This document shows, piece after piece, positions 1 through 7,488 of a stretch of 49,711 nt of DNA. The position numbers were made by a program, and so were the translations under genes. This DNA comes from a virus. Under the pieces are notes generated by a model. It saw only the letters and a program-made list of their open reading frames with translations, was not told where the DNA came from and searched no databases. The stretch is from positions 1 to 49,711 of IMG/VR virus record IMGVR_UViG_3300030328_003172; one strand, written 5' to 3'. Position 1 is the stretch's first letter; every line of letters starts with the position of its first letter.

Positions 1-186
1 GATCTCTTTATCAGAGTCCTGCATGTCATCCATTTGATCCTGTAGTTTTTCTACATGTCTCTCTAATTGATTAACCTGATTAAGTAAAACTGATTGATTA
101 GTAGAGAGATCAAACGTTCTAGTAAGAGTCCAGCCGGCTAGAGCCAGAAGGATTCCTACAAGTAAAGTCATTAATTTTTCAATCAT
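1..186 (-). CDS. Membrane-anchored coiled-coil protein (C-terminus missing)
   Basis: The gene runs off the left edge, so only the first 62 residues are visible. Residues 4-20 form one hydrophobic segment (MTLLVGILLALAGW), which reads as an uncleaved N-terminal membrane anchor. The rest is a charged heptad-like stretch (QVNQLERHVEKLQDQM) predicted to be a coiled coil. Small proteins of this shape in marine phages sit near lysis or virion genes, and an inner-membrane spanin-like role is possible but unproven. The ATG at 184-186 overlaps the end of the Cys-rich gene by 8 nt, which suggests translational coupling. No domain can be named. Confidence 0.65.
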   Translation of the reverse strand, partial: MIEKLMTLLVGILLALAGWTLTRTFDLSTNQSVLLNQVNQLERHVEKLQDQMDDMQDSDKEI

Positions 187-364
187 AAACTACTTCGTTT
201 TCAAACGATATGTCGCTTGCATGATCTTTTTCTTTTTTATAAGTTCTTTTACATTCACAATTTTCACAAGTACATGCTCCGCCAGTATCTAAACTACTAT
301 CCGGTACATGTAGTTCGCTTTTACAATGACAATCACAGTGGCAATTTTTACATTTATTTGCCAT
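179..364 (-). CDS. Small cysteine-rich protein
   Basis: This is a 61-residue protein whose N-terminal half is packed with Cys and His (CKNCHCDCHC, then CTCENCEC near residues 30-38). The rest is a charged tail. The paired CxC/CxxC pattern suggests metal (zinc) binding or a redox role, and no family is recognised. I chose the ATG at 362-364 because the longer frame opens only with TTG and has no ribosome site. A 20-codon ORF with a perfect AGGAGG lies just upstream and overlaps this start in another frame, so translation is probably coupled or the two were once one gene. Confidence 0.6.
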   Translation of the reverse strand: MANKCKNCHCDCHCKSELHVPDSSLDTGGACTCENCECKRTYKKEKDHASDISFENEVVYD

Positions 365-416
365 CTTTCTGCCAACTAAAAAGCCAAGCAATAAATTTAT
401 TCCACAACTTTTTCAT
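354..416 (-). CDS. 20-residue Trp-rich amphipathic peptide ORF
   Basis: The ORF begins MKKLWNKFIAWLFSW and ends with QKDGK. It has four basic residues, three Trp and three Phe. Its ATG sits 6 nt after AGGAGG, the best ribosome-binding site in this corner of the window, and the ORF starts 12 nt after the preceding gene's stop. Its TAA lies inside the first codons of the Cys-rich gene in another frame. The composition fits a membrane-associated amphipathic helix. It could be a free micropeptide, a leader that couples translation of the next gene, or the N-terminus of a frameshifted fusion. Confidence 0.5.
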   Translation of the reverse strand: MKKLWNKFIAWLFSWQKDGK

Positions 417-428
417 TGATCCTCCTGA

Positions 429-734
429 TTACTTACTGTGAAAAACAGTAGCTGCTTTAATATGTTCTGTAGTAAAATTACAGTACACATCGCTTTCAAA
501 TAAAACAGCACCTGGAAAAGGAACATAAATTGCTTCTGCAACTGCAGGAGTTTTTATTTTAAATTTTATAGTTCCGCTCGCTCCGCCATCTCTTAAATGA
601 AAATCACCAGCTACAGTATTACTATCTAGATATACTCCGTATACTCTAGTTCTACCTGATCTAATAGTACCTGTTTCTGCATTTTGGTAAGAAGATGTAA
701 CATCTTCTGATGATCCAAATATATTTGCTGCCAT
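429..734 (-). CDS. Small beta-rich phage structural protein (hypothetical)
   Basis: The protein has 101 residues, is rich in Gly, Thr and Val with alternating hydrophobic residues, and has no signal peptide or membrane segment. The N-terminus MAANIFGSSEDVTSS and the pattern of short beta-like strands resemble small virion accessory proteins of marine phages. The SD AAGGAG lies 7 nt before the ATG. It follows another small beta-rich gene downstream of the capsid terminator. A decoration, neck or fibre-attachment role would fit the position, but no diagnostic motif is visible. Confidence 0.6.
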   Translation of the reverse strand: MAANIFGSSEDVTSSYQNAETGTIRSGRTRVYGVYLDSNTVAGDFHLRDGGASGTIKFKIKTPAVAEAIYVPFPGAVLFESDVYCNFTTEHIKAATVFHSK

Positions 735-750
735 AAATTTCTCCTTAATA

Positions 751-776
751 TAAGGAGCTCCCGAAAGAGCTCCTTA
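751..776 (-). other. Perfect intercistronic hairpin
   Basis: A 10-bp perfect stem (751-760 with 767-776) closes a 6-nt loop between two small structural genes. The minus-strand transcript carries no U-tract after it, so it is not a classic terminator. The stem includes the sequence AAGGAG on one side, and the true SD of the next gene follows a few nt later. It may act as an mRNA-stabilising or processing hairpin, or limit read-through between the genes. Confidence 0.6.
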
Positions 777-784
777 ATTATTGA

Positions 785-1210
785 TTAAAAGTTTCTGTTT
801 TGAATATATTCAACAGTCAAAACACCAACACCATTACCGGTTGCAACAGAGTCATAATAGATAGTAACGTCAGATGTACCAACGTCTTTCCAATTTGCTT
901 CTGTTCCAGTAGCTGCTGCTGTTACTCTATGGTTTCCCAAAGAGCTAGTAGCTAAACCATCAACATACAGATCTGGATCTGCAGATGTTCCAACATCAAT
1001 TGTGTTAGTTCCACCATCCCAAGCAGTCGATACCAAAACATACATATTTGTAATTTGGCTGTTTGCTGGAATAATAATAGAGCTAGCTGTACTAGCAGCA
1101 AGTTCAGTAATTGCTGCTGATTGTGTCATAACGGTGAATCCAACGTTAGCGCTGGCACCTTCTCTTACTGTTCCGGCTTTAATTGGTCCGGAAAATGTAG
1201 TTGTACCCAT
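785..1210 (-). CDS. Conserved marine-phage virion protein (decoration/fibre-like)
   Basis: The protein has 141 residues and begins MGTTTFSGPIKAGTVREG, an opening I associate with small structural proteins next to capsid genes in marine phages. It is rich in Thr, Ala, Val and Gly, with repeated short beta strands, and carries no membrane segment. A perfect AGGAGG lies 7 nt before the ATG. It has its own leader after the capsid terminator, so it can be expressed separately from the capsid operon. A head decoration or surface-exposed role is inferred from position and composition only. Confidence 0.65.
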   Translation of the reverse strand: MGTTTFSGPIKAGTVREGASANVGFTVMTQSAAITELAASTASSIIIPANSQITNMYVLVSTAWDGGTNTIDVGTSADPDLYVDGLATSSLGNHRVTAAATGTEANWKDVGTSDVTIYYDSVATGNGVGVLTVEYIQNRNF

Positions 1211-1230
1211 AATTATCCTCCTAGTTTATA

Positions 1231-1277
1231 AGATGTAGGCTCTAGGCCGTCGACTATACTCGTCTACATCTATTATA
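1231..1277 (-). promoter_or_regulatory. Possible promoter -10 and leader hairpin
   Basis: On the minus strand a perfect TATAAT (1272-1277) directly abuts an 8-bp inverted repeat (1264-1271 with 1231-1238), and the AGGAGG of the 785-1210 gene follows. The arrangement sits immediately after the capsid terminator and would restart transcription there. No good -35 box is visible, so the promoter call is tentative. The hairpin would lie at the extreme 5' end of the mRNA. Confidence 0.35.
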
Positions 1278-1303
1278 ATAATTGTATAGTGGGGAAAGTA
1301 TAT

Positions 1304-1346
1304 ATAAAAAAAGGGGCGAAGTAAACACTCCGCCCCTTTTATAAAT
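1304..1346 (-). terminator. Rho-independent terminator after the capsid gene
   Basis: On the minus strand an AAAAGGGGCG arm and a CGCCCCTTTT arm form a 10-bp stem around a 12-nt loop, followed by a run of seven T. It starts 20 nt past the stop of the major capsid gene and ends the head operon. The plus-strand reading has a shorter T-tract, so the main direction is leftward. Confidence 0.93.
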
Positions 1347-1365
1347 TTAAGCTTGATTAGTAGGC

Positions 1366-2277
1366 TTAACTTGATCCAGATGAGCCAAATACGCATCTAG
1401 GGTCTGAGAATCCAAAAGAATATCTCTCTCTAGCTTTGTATCTAACGTTACCAGTATCGAAGTCACCTTCCATTGCAGTTCTTAATGGTGATCTGACAAA
1501 ATGTTTAAAGCCATTAGGTGTGTCTGTAATGATAAAGAAAGCATTCACATCGTTTAAGAAGTGATTTACTCTGTAGCCTTCAGGTATCATGTTCATTGCA
1601 TTAATAGCGTTAATGTCATTGTCAGCAGTTCCAACTCTTAATGGAGATTTTAAGATTCTCTCAGCAGTGAATTGTAATTCTTTTGGAATTATCAATTTTC
1701 TACCTTGAATAGCGATTCTTAATCCTCTCTCATCAATGAAAGCAGCAATTTTAATAAGTGCGTCTTCTAATGAAGTCTCACTTAAGTCTGCTTGAGTTGT
1801 GAAAGTGTTCACCAGGTCAGTACCTGAAACAGTTGGGTGGGCTGTGCTGCATAAAACAACACCGTCACCACCAAGTTGAGAAGTACTGAATGCACTGTTA
1901 AGTACTTCAGCTCCTTTAACCTGTTTGGTATTAGCCATTGAACGTGCCAACGCTTTTGCGTAACGATTGCCGAGTCTGTCATAAAGATTGTCCTCGATTG
2001 CTTCCTCAGTGATAGAGAATGCTAGTGCAACTGTTTGGTGAGTGTATCTTGCAGTGAACGCTTCTTTTGCGTCATCGAAAGTCACCGATGCACCTTCAGC
2101 TTTAGTAGCTGCGCTACCAAATCCTGAAAGCATTACTTCTTCTTCGAAAGCTCTGTCAGATGTTTCTGTTTGAAAAATCTCTGCAGCTTCGTTGTCGTAC
2201 CTGTCGTACTCTAGTCCAAACAATGCATTCAGACCAGGTTCTAGTTCTTTAACTAGCTGTGCTCGTGATATAGCCAT
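1366..2277 (-). CDS. Major capsid protein
   Basis: This 303-residue protein begins MAISRAQLVKELEPGLNALF and continues with a DRAFEEEVMLSGFG segment and an AFSITEEAIEDNLYDR segment. I recognise this pattern from major capsid proteins of marine siphoviruses and podoviruses, which presumably have the HK97 fold. The position supports it: scaffold, a conserved head protein and a decoration-like protein lie directly upstream in the operon, and a strong terminator follows. Conserved Gly and aromatic residues near the C-terminus (RYSFGFSDPR) fit the closing strand of this family. The start has an AGGAG 6 nt upstream. The function is known for the family, while the fold is inferred. Confidence 0.88.
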   Translation of the reverse strand: MAISRAQLVKELEPGLNALFGLEYDRYDNEAAEIFQTETSDRAFEEEVMLSGFGSAATKAEGASVTFDDAKEAFTARYTHQTVALAFSITEEAIEDNLYDRLGNRYAKALARSMANTKQVKGAEVLNSAFSTSQLGGDGVVLCSTAHPTVSGTDLVNTFTTQADLSETSLEDALIKIAAFIDERGLRIAIQGRKLIIPKELQFTAERILKSPLRVGTADNDINAINAMNMIPEGYRVNHFLNDVNAFFIITDTPNGFKHFVRSPLRTAMEGDFDTGNVRYKARERYSFGFSDPRCVFGSSGSS

Positions 2278-2289
2278 ATTATGCTCCTA

Positions 2290-2871
2290 TTATGTTTGTC
2301 CAACAGTACCAGACTTGTACGAGTGTGCGTTGATTACAACCAATACGTTTACTCCAGATGAAGCAGTCGTATCAGAGTTATCCGGGTCTTGCGATATATC
2401 AACAGCTTTCAAAACGAAAGTTGAAGATGAATCTGCAGTAGCCACATCAAGACTCTCTCTACCTTGACCAGATGTTGTATCACCAGTTGTTGCATTTATT
2501 TTGTAATTCGCAAATAAATGTGAAACAGTGAAAGTTGCGTCCGCGTTTACTTCGAACACAACATCTGGACCATCGATAACTTGAGCCATGATATCATTTG
2601 CAGATATCGAAGCAGGATAATAGTTTTTCCATGTCGGCTTAGATGTTGTAGGATCAGTATAGAATACTCCATTGAATACACCAACAACCGGATTATCAGT
2701 AGCACCTGCTCTTTGGATTGTTCCATTAAGCGAAGTTTTTACTAAGTCACCTTGATATATCGCAGTTCCATAATTCTTTAGAATACGATATCTGTTTTGT
2801 GCACCATTGTATGGAGAACCATCTAACTGTCTACTAGCTCTTAAACCGAAATTTCCTGTATCGTTTGCCAT
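2290..2871 (-). CDS. Capsid decoration/stabilisation-like protein
   Basis: The protein has 193 residues and begins MANDTGNFGLRASRQLDGSPYNG, the signature opening of a family encoded immediately before the capsid gene in many marine phages. Its body (YGTAIYQGDLVK, then VVGVFNGVFY) is beta-rich and resembles head-stabilising or decoration proteins, which coat the capsid surface after expansion. It has an AGAGGA ribosome site and lies 12 nt from the capsid start. The role is inferred from family and position, and no enzyme motif is present. Confidence 0.6.
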   Translation of the reverse strand: MANDTGNFGLRASRQLDGSPYNGAQNRYRILKNYGTAIYQGDLVKTSLNGTIQRAGATDNPVVGVFNGVFYTDPTTSKPTWKNYYPASISANDIMAQVIDGPDVVFEVNADATFTVSHLFANYKINATTGDTTSGQGRESLDVATADSSSTFVLKAVDISQDPDNSDTTASSGVNVLVVINAHSYKSGTVGQT

Positions 2872-2930
2872 GTCGTAGTCCTCTACTTAGTTAGTTAATG
2901 TTAATTTACTCAGTAGTGATACCAAAAAAA

Positions 2931-3404
2931 TTATTTTTTCGAACCACCACCAAAGGTCACCCTTGATTGCCTTTCAATATTGATTGGCATCTCAGGTCGC
3001 TGCTCCTTCATAAGATCATTATCTACGGCTTGTATTTGATCGCGAGTTTTGTTCTCGAAATACTCTTTCCGCGATTGCATGATCTCTTCCGGTATCCTTG
3101 CAAGCAAATGGCCACCAACCCCGATGATCCCTTTATGTTTTCCATCCTGAATTGTTGGGTAGTCATGTGGGCCGATTTCTTTAACTATGTCTTCGGCTCT
3201 GACAAATTCCCAACCTTCCCTTAAAGCTTTAGAGACGTTTGCTGAATCCATGAAACCCATGGTTTCTGCTCTAATCCATCTCTGAACATAGCCTGAAGGT
3301 GCAGGCGGAGCATCTAAACTTGATGGTGGAGTCCAATCTGTTTTTCTTTTAACTTTATCACGCATCTCGGACTCGCGCGATGACGTTGTATTATTTTTTT
3401 TCAT
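2931..3404 (-). CDS. Conserved head-module protein of unknown function
   Basis: The protein has 157 residues with a basic N-terminus, then a conserved core WTPPSSLDAPPAPSGYVQRW, IRAETMGF and GVGGHLLARIPEEI, and a Gly-rich tail (VTFGGG). I know this pattern as a conserved hypothetical of marine phages that always sits between scaffold and capsid genes. It is hydrophilic and lacks membrane segments. A minor capsid or scaffold-accessory role is likely from position, but nothing visible identifies a biochemical activity. It is separated from the scaffold gene by only 8 nt. Confidence 0.6.
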   Translation of the reverse strand: MKKNNTTSSRESEMRDKVKRKTDWTPPSSLDAPPAPSGYVQRWIRAETMGFMDSANVSKALREGWEFVRAEDIVKEIGPHDYPTIQDGKHKGIIGVGGHLLARIPEEIMQSRKEYFENKTRDQIQAVDNDLMKEQRPEMPINIERQSRVTFGGGSKK

Positions 3405-3412
3405 AATATCTC

Positions 3413-4372
3413 CTATTTAACGTATTTCGCGTATTCCTCTAGTGGCACCCCTAATTTTTTAGCTATCGCTACTTGTGATTTGGTGAGTCTCACGGTTTTG
3501 CGTCCACCTTGGTTACGCACAGCAGGTGCAACGGTTTGGACGGGTCTCCTTTGCTCCTGAGTTTGATTAAACTTATTAGGAAAATAATTCCTAATTCGTT
3601 TATCTAGTTGGTTATAGTACTCATCTGAGTCTCCTGCAACCCCACTTGATAGTATATTTTTGTGGATAGCTATAGCAGCATCGTGCATAACATCGTCCTC
3701 ATTGAACCAAGGATTATTTTCAGCCCATTCTTGAGCTTTTAAGCTTGGTCCCTGTGGTTGGGTGACTGGCTGAGCCGGAATCATATCAGCTGTTGGTTGT
3801 TTAGCCTCTTGTTCCTTCAAAAACTTAGTCTGTGATAGCCTTTCTTTTTCAATAGCTAACTGCGTAAGTTTTTGATTTGCATCAACAATTGATTTTGCAT
3901 CTTGTCCTTCTATTGCTTTTTGCAATAAAGTATTAGCTGCAACCTCATCTGTTTGAAGTCGTTTTTCAAATTCATTTAAGTAGTTTTCCTCCATTTTAGG
4001 ATACTGACTTTGAAATTGTTTAATTTCTGCTTTTAAACCTTGAGCATACTGTAACGCTGCGTCAGCTCTTCTGTCTGATTCACGTCTTTGTTTAGTTAGT
4101 TTATTTATTCTTTTTTGAACAGAATCTGATGCTTTGTTTAAATCAAAACCATCATCTTCTTCAGTTTTAAATTTAGATTCAGTTACAACGTCAATAGGTG
4201 TTTTATCTCTATTGATTTCTGCACCTTCTTGTTCTACTTCCTCTTTTTGTAAACTAACCTCTTTATCTTCAGGTTCAGCTTTAGCTGGTTCAACTTGTAC
4301 ATTTTGAGCTTTTACATCATCTGTATCTAAGTCTACTTCAACATCTCCTTTATTTAATTGTGTTTGTGACAT
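3413..4372 (-). CDS. Capsid scaffolding protein
   Basis: This 319-residue protein starts with a very acidic, disordered region (residues 1-85). A long coiled-coil-like helix follows (about 90-190), then a Pro/Gln linker and a basic C-terminus ending KLGVPLEEYAKYVK. This layout of an acidic N-terminus, a helical rod and a basic C-terminal capsid-binding helix is typical of phage scaffolds. The gene lies between the GroES-like gene and the capsid gene cluster. Scaffolds direct assembly of the procapsid around the portal and then leave. Sequence identity to a named family was not checked. Confidence 0.78.
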   Translation of the reverse strand: MSQTQLNKGDVEVDLDTDDVKAQNVQVEPAKAEPEDKEVSLQKEEVEQEGAEINRDKTPIDVVTESKFKTEEDDGFDLNKASDSVQKRINKLTKQRRESDRRADAALQYAQGLKAEIKQFQSQYPKMEENYLNEFEKRLQTDEVAANTLLQKAIEGQDAKSIVDANQKLTQLAIEKERLSQTKFLKEQEAKQPTADMIPAQPVTQPQGPSLKAQEWAENNPWFNEDDVMHDAAIAIHKNILSSGVAGDSDEYYNQLDKRIRNYFPNKFNQTQEQRRPVQTVAPAVRNQGGRKTVRLTKSQVAIAKKLGVPLEEYAKYVK

Positions 4373-4381
4373 ATTTATCTC

Positions 4382-4834
4382 CTAGTATAAATGCAGTATA
4401 TCCTCTGGATTACTGATAGTTGCGATGATTTCATCATCGTTTAGTATTCGAACTTCAGCACCTTCTATCTTGAAACGAGAACCAGCATATCTTCCAAAGA
4501 TTACCCAATCTCCTTTCTTGCACCAGGGACCAGTTGGGAATCTCCAACTATCTCTGTAAGCTAATGGTCCAACTCGTAGCACGTACGCACACACGGTGGT
4601 CATTTGAATGGTTTCTTGAGTTTTATCAGATAGAAGAATTCCACCTTTGGTTTTTTTAGGACCACTATAAGGTAAAACTAAAATTCTATATCCTGTAGGT
4701 TGAGGAAGTCTATCAAGAGACGTCTTATCAATTGCATGAGGATCTAAATATAGTTTTTTTACTTCTTCTTCTGATTTGTACGCATTAAGCAAACCTTCTT
4801 TATGCTTCGGTACTTCCTTGGTCTGTGTCTTCAT
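4382..4834 (-). CDS. groES: GroES-like co-chaperonin
   Basis: This 150-residue protein has a short N-terminal extension and then a Cpn10 fold. Strands occur at TGYRILVLPY (47-56) and a mobile loop with the hydrophobic GIL tripeptide at KKTKGGILLSD (60-70), which in GroES docks on GroEL. GDWVIFGRYAG (108-118) and the closing EVRILNDDEIIATI follow. GroES proteins cap the host chaperonin and help fold large capsid proteins, as T4 gp31 does. It sits directly upstream of the scaffold and capsid genes, which fits that role. An insertion near residues 91-104 (YRDSWRFPTGPW) departs from host GroES and may alter the dome. Confidence 0.85.
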   Translation of the reverse strand: MKTQTKEVPKHKEGLLNAYKSEEEVKKLYLDPHAIDKTSLDRLPQPTGYRILVLPYSGPKKTKGGILLSDKTQETIQMTTVCAYVLRVGPLAYRDSWRFPTGPWCKKGDWVIFGRYAGSRFKIEGAEVRILNDDEIIATISNPEDILHLY

Positions 4835-5018
4835 TTGGCTCCTGTTTCTTCAGCAGGTCTTGTAAGTCCCTGTGCAGATCTTCATTCGATCTGATTTGTC
4901 CTATTATATACTTATACTCGTCGAACGTGTCAACACCTAATTTTAGCTTCTGTGTTAGAGCGTCTATCCTAGGTTTTAGGAGTTTATTTTGAATAAATTT
5001 GATTGTATGGTAATCCAC
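4800..5018 (-). CDS. Small helical hypothetical protein
   Basis: The protein has 72 residues, is almost entirely helical by composition, and begins MDYHTIKFIQNKLLKPRID. It has a repeating Leu/Ile pattern and an acidic C-terminus (NEDTDQGSTEA). The 3' end overlaps the start of the GroES-like gene by 35 nt, so the two are probably co-translated. Small proteins of this kind recur in the same place in marine phages, but no function is known to me. It is unlikely to be a shadow because the frame has good coding character and joins its neighbours closely. Confidence 0.6.
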   Translation of the reverse strand: MDYHTIKFIQNKLLKPRIDALTQKLKLGVDTFDEYKYIIGQIRSNEDLHRDLQDLLKKQEPNEDTDQGSTEA

Positions 5019-5021
5019 AAA

Positions 5022-6080
5022 TTAGATTAGCCCTTTGTAATATTTTCTTAATGAAGGATTTGATAACATTTTTCCGTCGACTTTGCCAGATATATAACTA
5101 CCATGATAAGGTTCCATATGAGGATTATGTTTTGTGTCTGGTTTTGGTCTTCTCGCTAGACCACCAGCTTGTTTCTTTTTTTGTGAGTCCCAAGGAATAT
5201 GTATTGGACGAACAGGTCCATTTTTTTTAATACTTCCACCTTTTTTAAAACCTCTATCTCTAAAATATTTACCTTCTTGTGTAGTTGTTTTTTTATTTTT
5301 TTTCCATTGGTTTTTAGAAAGACCAAATCCTGGTTTTGATGGACGAGATCTAGGGTTTTGTCCTGTTTTAATTAGTTGATTTAATTCTTTTTTTGATAAG
5401 CTTTTTAAAGCCCTTTCATGTTCAGGGAAAAGTCTTCCTGTTTTTTTATTAATTACACCTCTGTCCTGCATTTTTAATTTGTCGCTAACGGTAAGTTTCT
5501 TTTTTAATCCCATTACATCAGCTGGTGTAACGGTAAGTTTCTTTTTTAATCTTTGAGCTTCTTTCCACCCTTCTTTACCACGCCAAGCTTTAATGTTACC
5601 TGAGCCTGATCTGCCTCTTAAAAATGGAACGCTTGTTATTCCACCTTTTTTCTTGCCTAACCACCCATCTACATAACCCAAAGCTTTCTTTCCCAATTTT
5701 GTTATTTTTTCTTTATGCTCTTTAGCTTTTTCTTTTCCTTTAGAATAAGAAGGAGTTTTCTTGTGTGCATCTAGTAAGGCTCTCCCTTTTTTTTGTTTTT
5801 CAAGTGTTATTTGAAGCGCTTTCCATTCATTTTTACTTTTACCTTTTAGAACTGTTTGAGCTCGTTTAATATCTTGTGAAGTTACTCTATCTCCGGCTTT
5901 AAGAAAATCTGCTAGTTCATATGCTGTATTACGTCCTGTAGCGTGTCTTTTTCTTATTGTTCCACCTTCAGCTTTTTTCTTAGGCTGTGGTTTACTTCCG
6001 TATTCATCAGTCCATTCACGAGCTATCTTTGGCTCATGTTTCCATAAATATCTACGTTGTTTTTCTGATCTGAATGGCAT
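5022..6080 (-). CDS. Very basic virion-module protein with KGG motifs
   Basis: The protein has 352 residues, with Lys and Arg making up roughly a quarter. The N-terminus MPFRSEKQRRYLWKHEPKIA matches a short module found at the start of many marine phage proteins. Four Gly-Gly motifs follow basic residues (EGGTI near 39, KKGGI near 145, KKGGS near 280, AGGL near 305). An internal repeat, LKKKLTV, occurs twice, 14 residues apart. There is no membrane segment or enzyme motif. A DNA-contacting or ejected virion protein would fit the charge, but this is inference. It is followed by the small helical gene with a 3-nt gap. Confidence 0.65.
   Translation of the reverse strand: MPFRSEKQRRYLWKHEPKIAREWTDEYGSKPQPKKKAEGGTIRKRHATGRNTAYELADFLKAGDRVTSQDIKRAQTVLKGKSKNEWKALQITLEKQKKGRALLDAHKKTPSYSKGKEKAKEHKEKITKLGKKALGYVDGWLGKKKGGITSVPFLRGRSGSGNIKAWRGKEGWKEAQRLKKKLTVTPADVMGLKKKLTVSDKLKMQDRGVINKKTGRLFPEHERALKSLSKKELNQLIKTGQNPRSRPSKPGFGLSKNQWKKNKKTTTQEGKYFRDRGFKKGGSIKKNGPVRPIHIPWDSQKKKQAGGLARRPKPDTKHNPHMEPYHGSYISGKVDGKMLSNPSLRKYYKGLI
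5486..5551 (-). repeat. 24-bp direct repeat, period 42 nt
   Basis: Two identical 24-bp copies (5486-5509 and 5528-5551) lie in frame within the basic protein gene and encode the repeated LKKKLTV segment. The 42-nt period keeps the reading frame (14 codons). It looks like a recent in-frame duplication. Confidence 0.85.
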
Positions 6081-6469
6081 TATTTTTTACCTCCGCCGTT
6101 CCTGAAGATTTGAGTTCCCTTAATACCAAAAACGCTCGCCACGACAAGAATCCAGAGATTTGTAAACCATTTTGGCAAAGATTGGAAGTGCTCAAAGAAA
6201 ATATTTATTTTGTCCATAGCTGCCGGATCGTCCGACCAGACCCCATATGCAAGCACCAAAATTGGCAGGGTCAAAATCGCAAGGACCACCTCGTCTTTAT
6301 AGTCGTTTTGACGAGCTTCTAATAATTTTCCCTGGTAAGATTCCTCGCCACGCGCTTGTCGTTCAGCGTGCATCAATTGTGCATCTGACATAGCCATCTT
6401 CGTCTTCTGCTTGTTAGCATAAATTTTACTTCCAGCGTTAATTGCTAATTTAATTGCGCTTAGCCACAT
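6080..6469 (-). CDS. Holin-like membrane protein (GTA_holin_3TM type)
   Basis: The protein has 129 residues. An amphipathic N-terminus (WLSAIKLAINAGSKIYANK) is followed by a polar helix. Two clear membrane helices come next: VVLAILTLPILVLAYGVW (about 62-79) and FTNLWILVVASVFGI (about 102-116). A basic tail closes the protein. The layout resembles the 3-TM holins of gene-transfer agents and marine phages, which permeabilise the inner membrane at lysis. It ends 1 nt into the next gene. No endolysin is next to it. The family assignment is by pattern only. Confidence 0.6.
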   Translation of the reverse strand: MWLSAIKLAINAGSKIYANKQKTKMAMSDAQLMHAERQARGEESYQGKLLEARQNDYKDEVVLAILTLPILVLAYGVWSDDPAAMDKINIFFEHFQSLPKWFTNLWILVVASVFGIKGTQIFRNGGGKK

Positions 6470-6788
6470 TTGGAAACTCCTTAATTAAAACTTTTATTTT
6501 TTCTTTCCTTCTAATACTAAGATATTTCTTAATTACTTTCAATATCTCTATGGCACTGGCTCCTCTAACTCTCCAACGGTAGGAAGTTTTCCAATGTTTT
6601 TGTCTTGGAGGGAATTCATTAACGTGACCTACCTTAAAATACTTTTTTAATGCTAAAATGACATCTTTATCAGTCATTTCGCATGAAATTGTAGGGTAAT
6701 AATGTTTGCCTCGGTTTTTTTCTTTAAAAAAGCTACCTTCGCCGTCTAAAATACCGGCAAAATAAGCTAAATTATTTAACCCCGACAA
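6450..6788 (-). CDS. LAGLIDADG homing endonuclease, single motif
   Basis: The core motif LAYFAGILDGEGSF near the N-terminus is the LAGLIDADG helix with its catalytic acidic residue. YRWRVRGASAIEIL and a basic C-terminus follow, as in small intron-type endonucleases. With one motif the enzyme would act as a homodimer that cuts a long, near-palindromic site and promotes spread of its own gene. I chose a TTG start at 6788 because GAGGGG precedes it by 6 nt; an upstream GTG at 6818 is possible. The gene overlaps both neighbours (17 nt of the upstream gene and 20 nt of the holin-like gene), so it is a free-standing insertion without an intron. Confidence 0.8.
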   Translation of the reverse strand: MSGLNNLAYFAGILDGEGSFFKEKNRGKHYYPTISCEMTDKDVILALKKYFKVGHVNEFPPRQKHWKTSYRWRVRGASAIEILKVIKKYLSIRRKEKIKVLIKEFPNVAKRN

Positions 6789-7488
6789 ATTTAACCCCTC
6801 TTCCTCGTTGAACAGCACCTACTCCACGTATTCCATCTTCTCTAAAAGGACATTTTCCATGAGGATTAGGTCCTTTTTTAGGAGGAGGTCCATATCTTTT
6901 ACCACCAGATAAACCTCCTTTTTTATAACTTTTTGGTTCCTGAAAATCAAAACCCATGTAATAAGGTTGATAGGGAGTAATTGCAGGTTTGGCTGGTTTT
7001 ACTGCTGTAGGAGTAGGACAAGGAGGAGGTGTTCCATCTGGACATTTAATACCGCCGTTTTCTCCACCAGTCTTTGTAGGTGGTGTTTTACCATAACCAG
7101 CGTCTTTTAAAAATTCTTTTCCTTCTGGTGAATTAGGTTTTAAAGTTCGTTTTGAAGGATCTGGATTATATTGATTGCCAATATAATACTCTCTTGCTAA
7201 TCCATGTTTAGTTGCATATTTTTGTCTGTCTTTATAAGACTTTTTATTTGCAAAATTTATTGCGAGGCTTAGGGGTCCAACAGTAGGAACAATATTTTTA
7301 TAAGGTGTATCATCTTTCCATTGATTATGTGTAGGAGTTGTATTACCACTAGTACCACCATTACCACCTGTAGGAGTTGTAGTAGTTTTTGTTACGTGAG
7401 AATATCCTGTATCTGTATGAGGATTAGGTCTTCCGGAAACAGTTCCAGTTGTTTTTTGTTGTGTTAGTTCATGAGGGTTTCTGGCCAT
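6772..7488 (-). CDS. Low-complexity virion-module protein with C-P-F-R-E tail
   Basis: The protein has 238 residues. The N-terminal half is Thr/Gly/Asn-rich and low complexity. A middle section has NPDPSKRTLKPNSPEGKEF, and a Pro-rich linker follows. The C-terminus has a YKKGGLSGGK motif, a GPPPKKGPNPHGKCPF segment and a VKFVGVK end. I associate the Cys-Pro-aromatic-Arg-Glu plus Lys-Phe-x-Gly-Val ending with hypothetical proteins next to portal genes in marine phages. The homing endonuclease overlaps its 3' end. It probably belongs to the virion or DNA-delivery apparatus, but this is unproven. Confidence 0.6.
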   Translation of the reverse strand: MARNPHELTQQKTTGTVSGRPNPHTDTGYSHVTKTTTTPTGGNGGTSGNTTPTHNQWKDDTPYKNIVPTVGPLSLAINFANKKSYKDRQKYATKHGLAREYYIGNQYNPDPSKRTLKPNSPEGKEFLKDAGYGKTPPTKTGGENGGIKCPDGTPPPCPTPTAVKPAKPAITPYQPYYMGFDFQEPKSYKKGGLSGGKRYGPPPKKGPNPHGKCPFREDGIRGVGAVQRGRGVKFVGVK

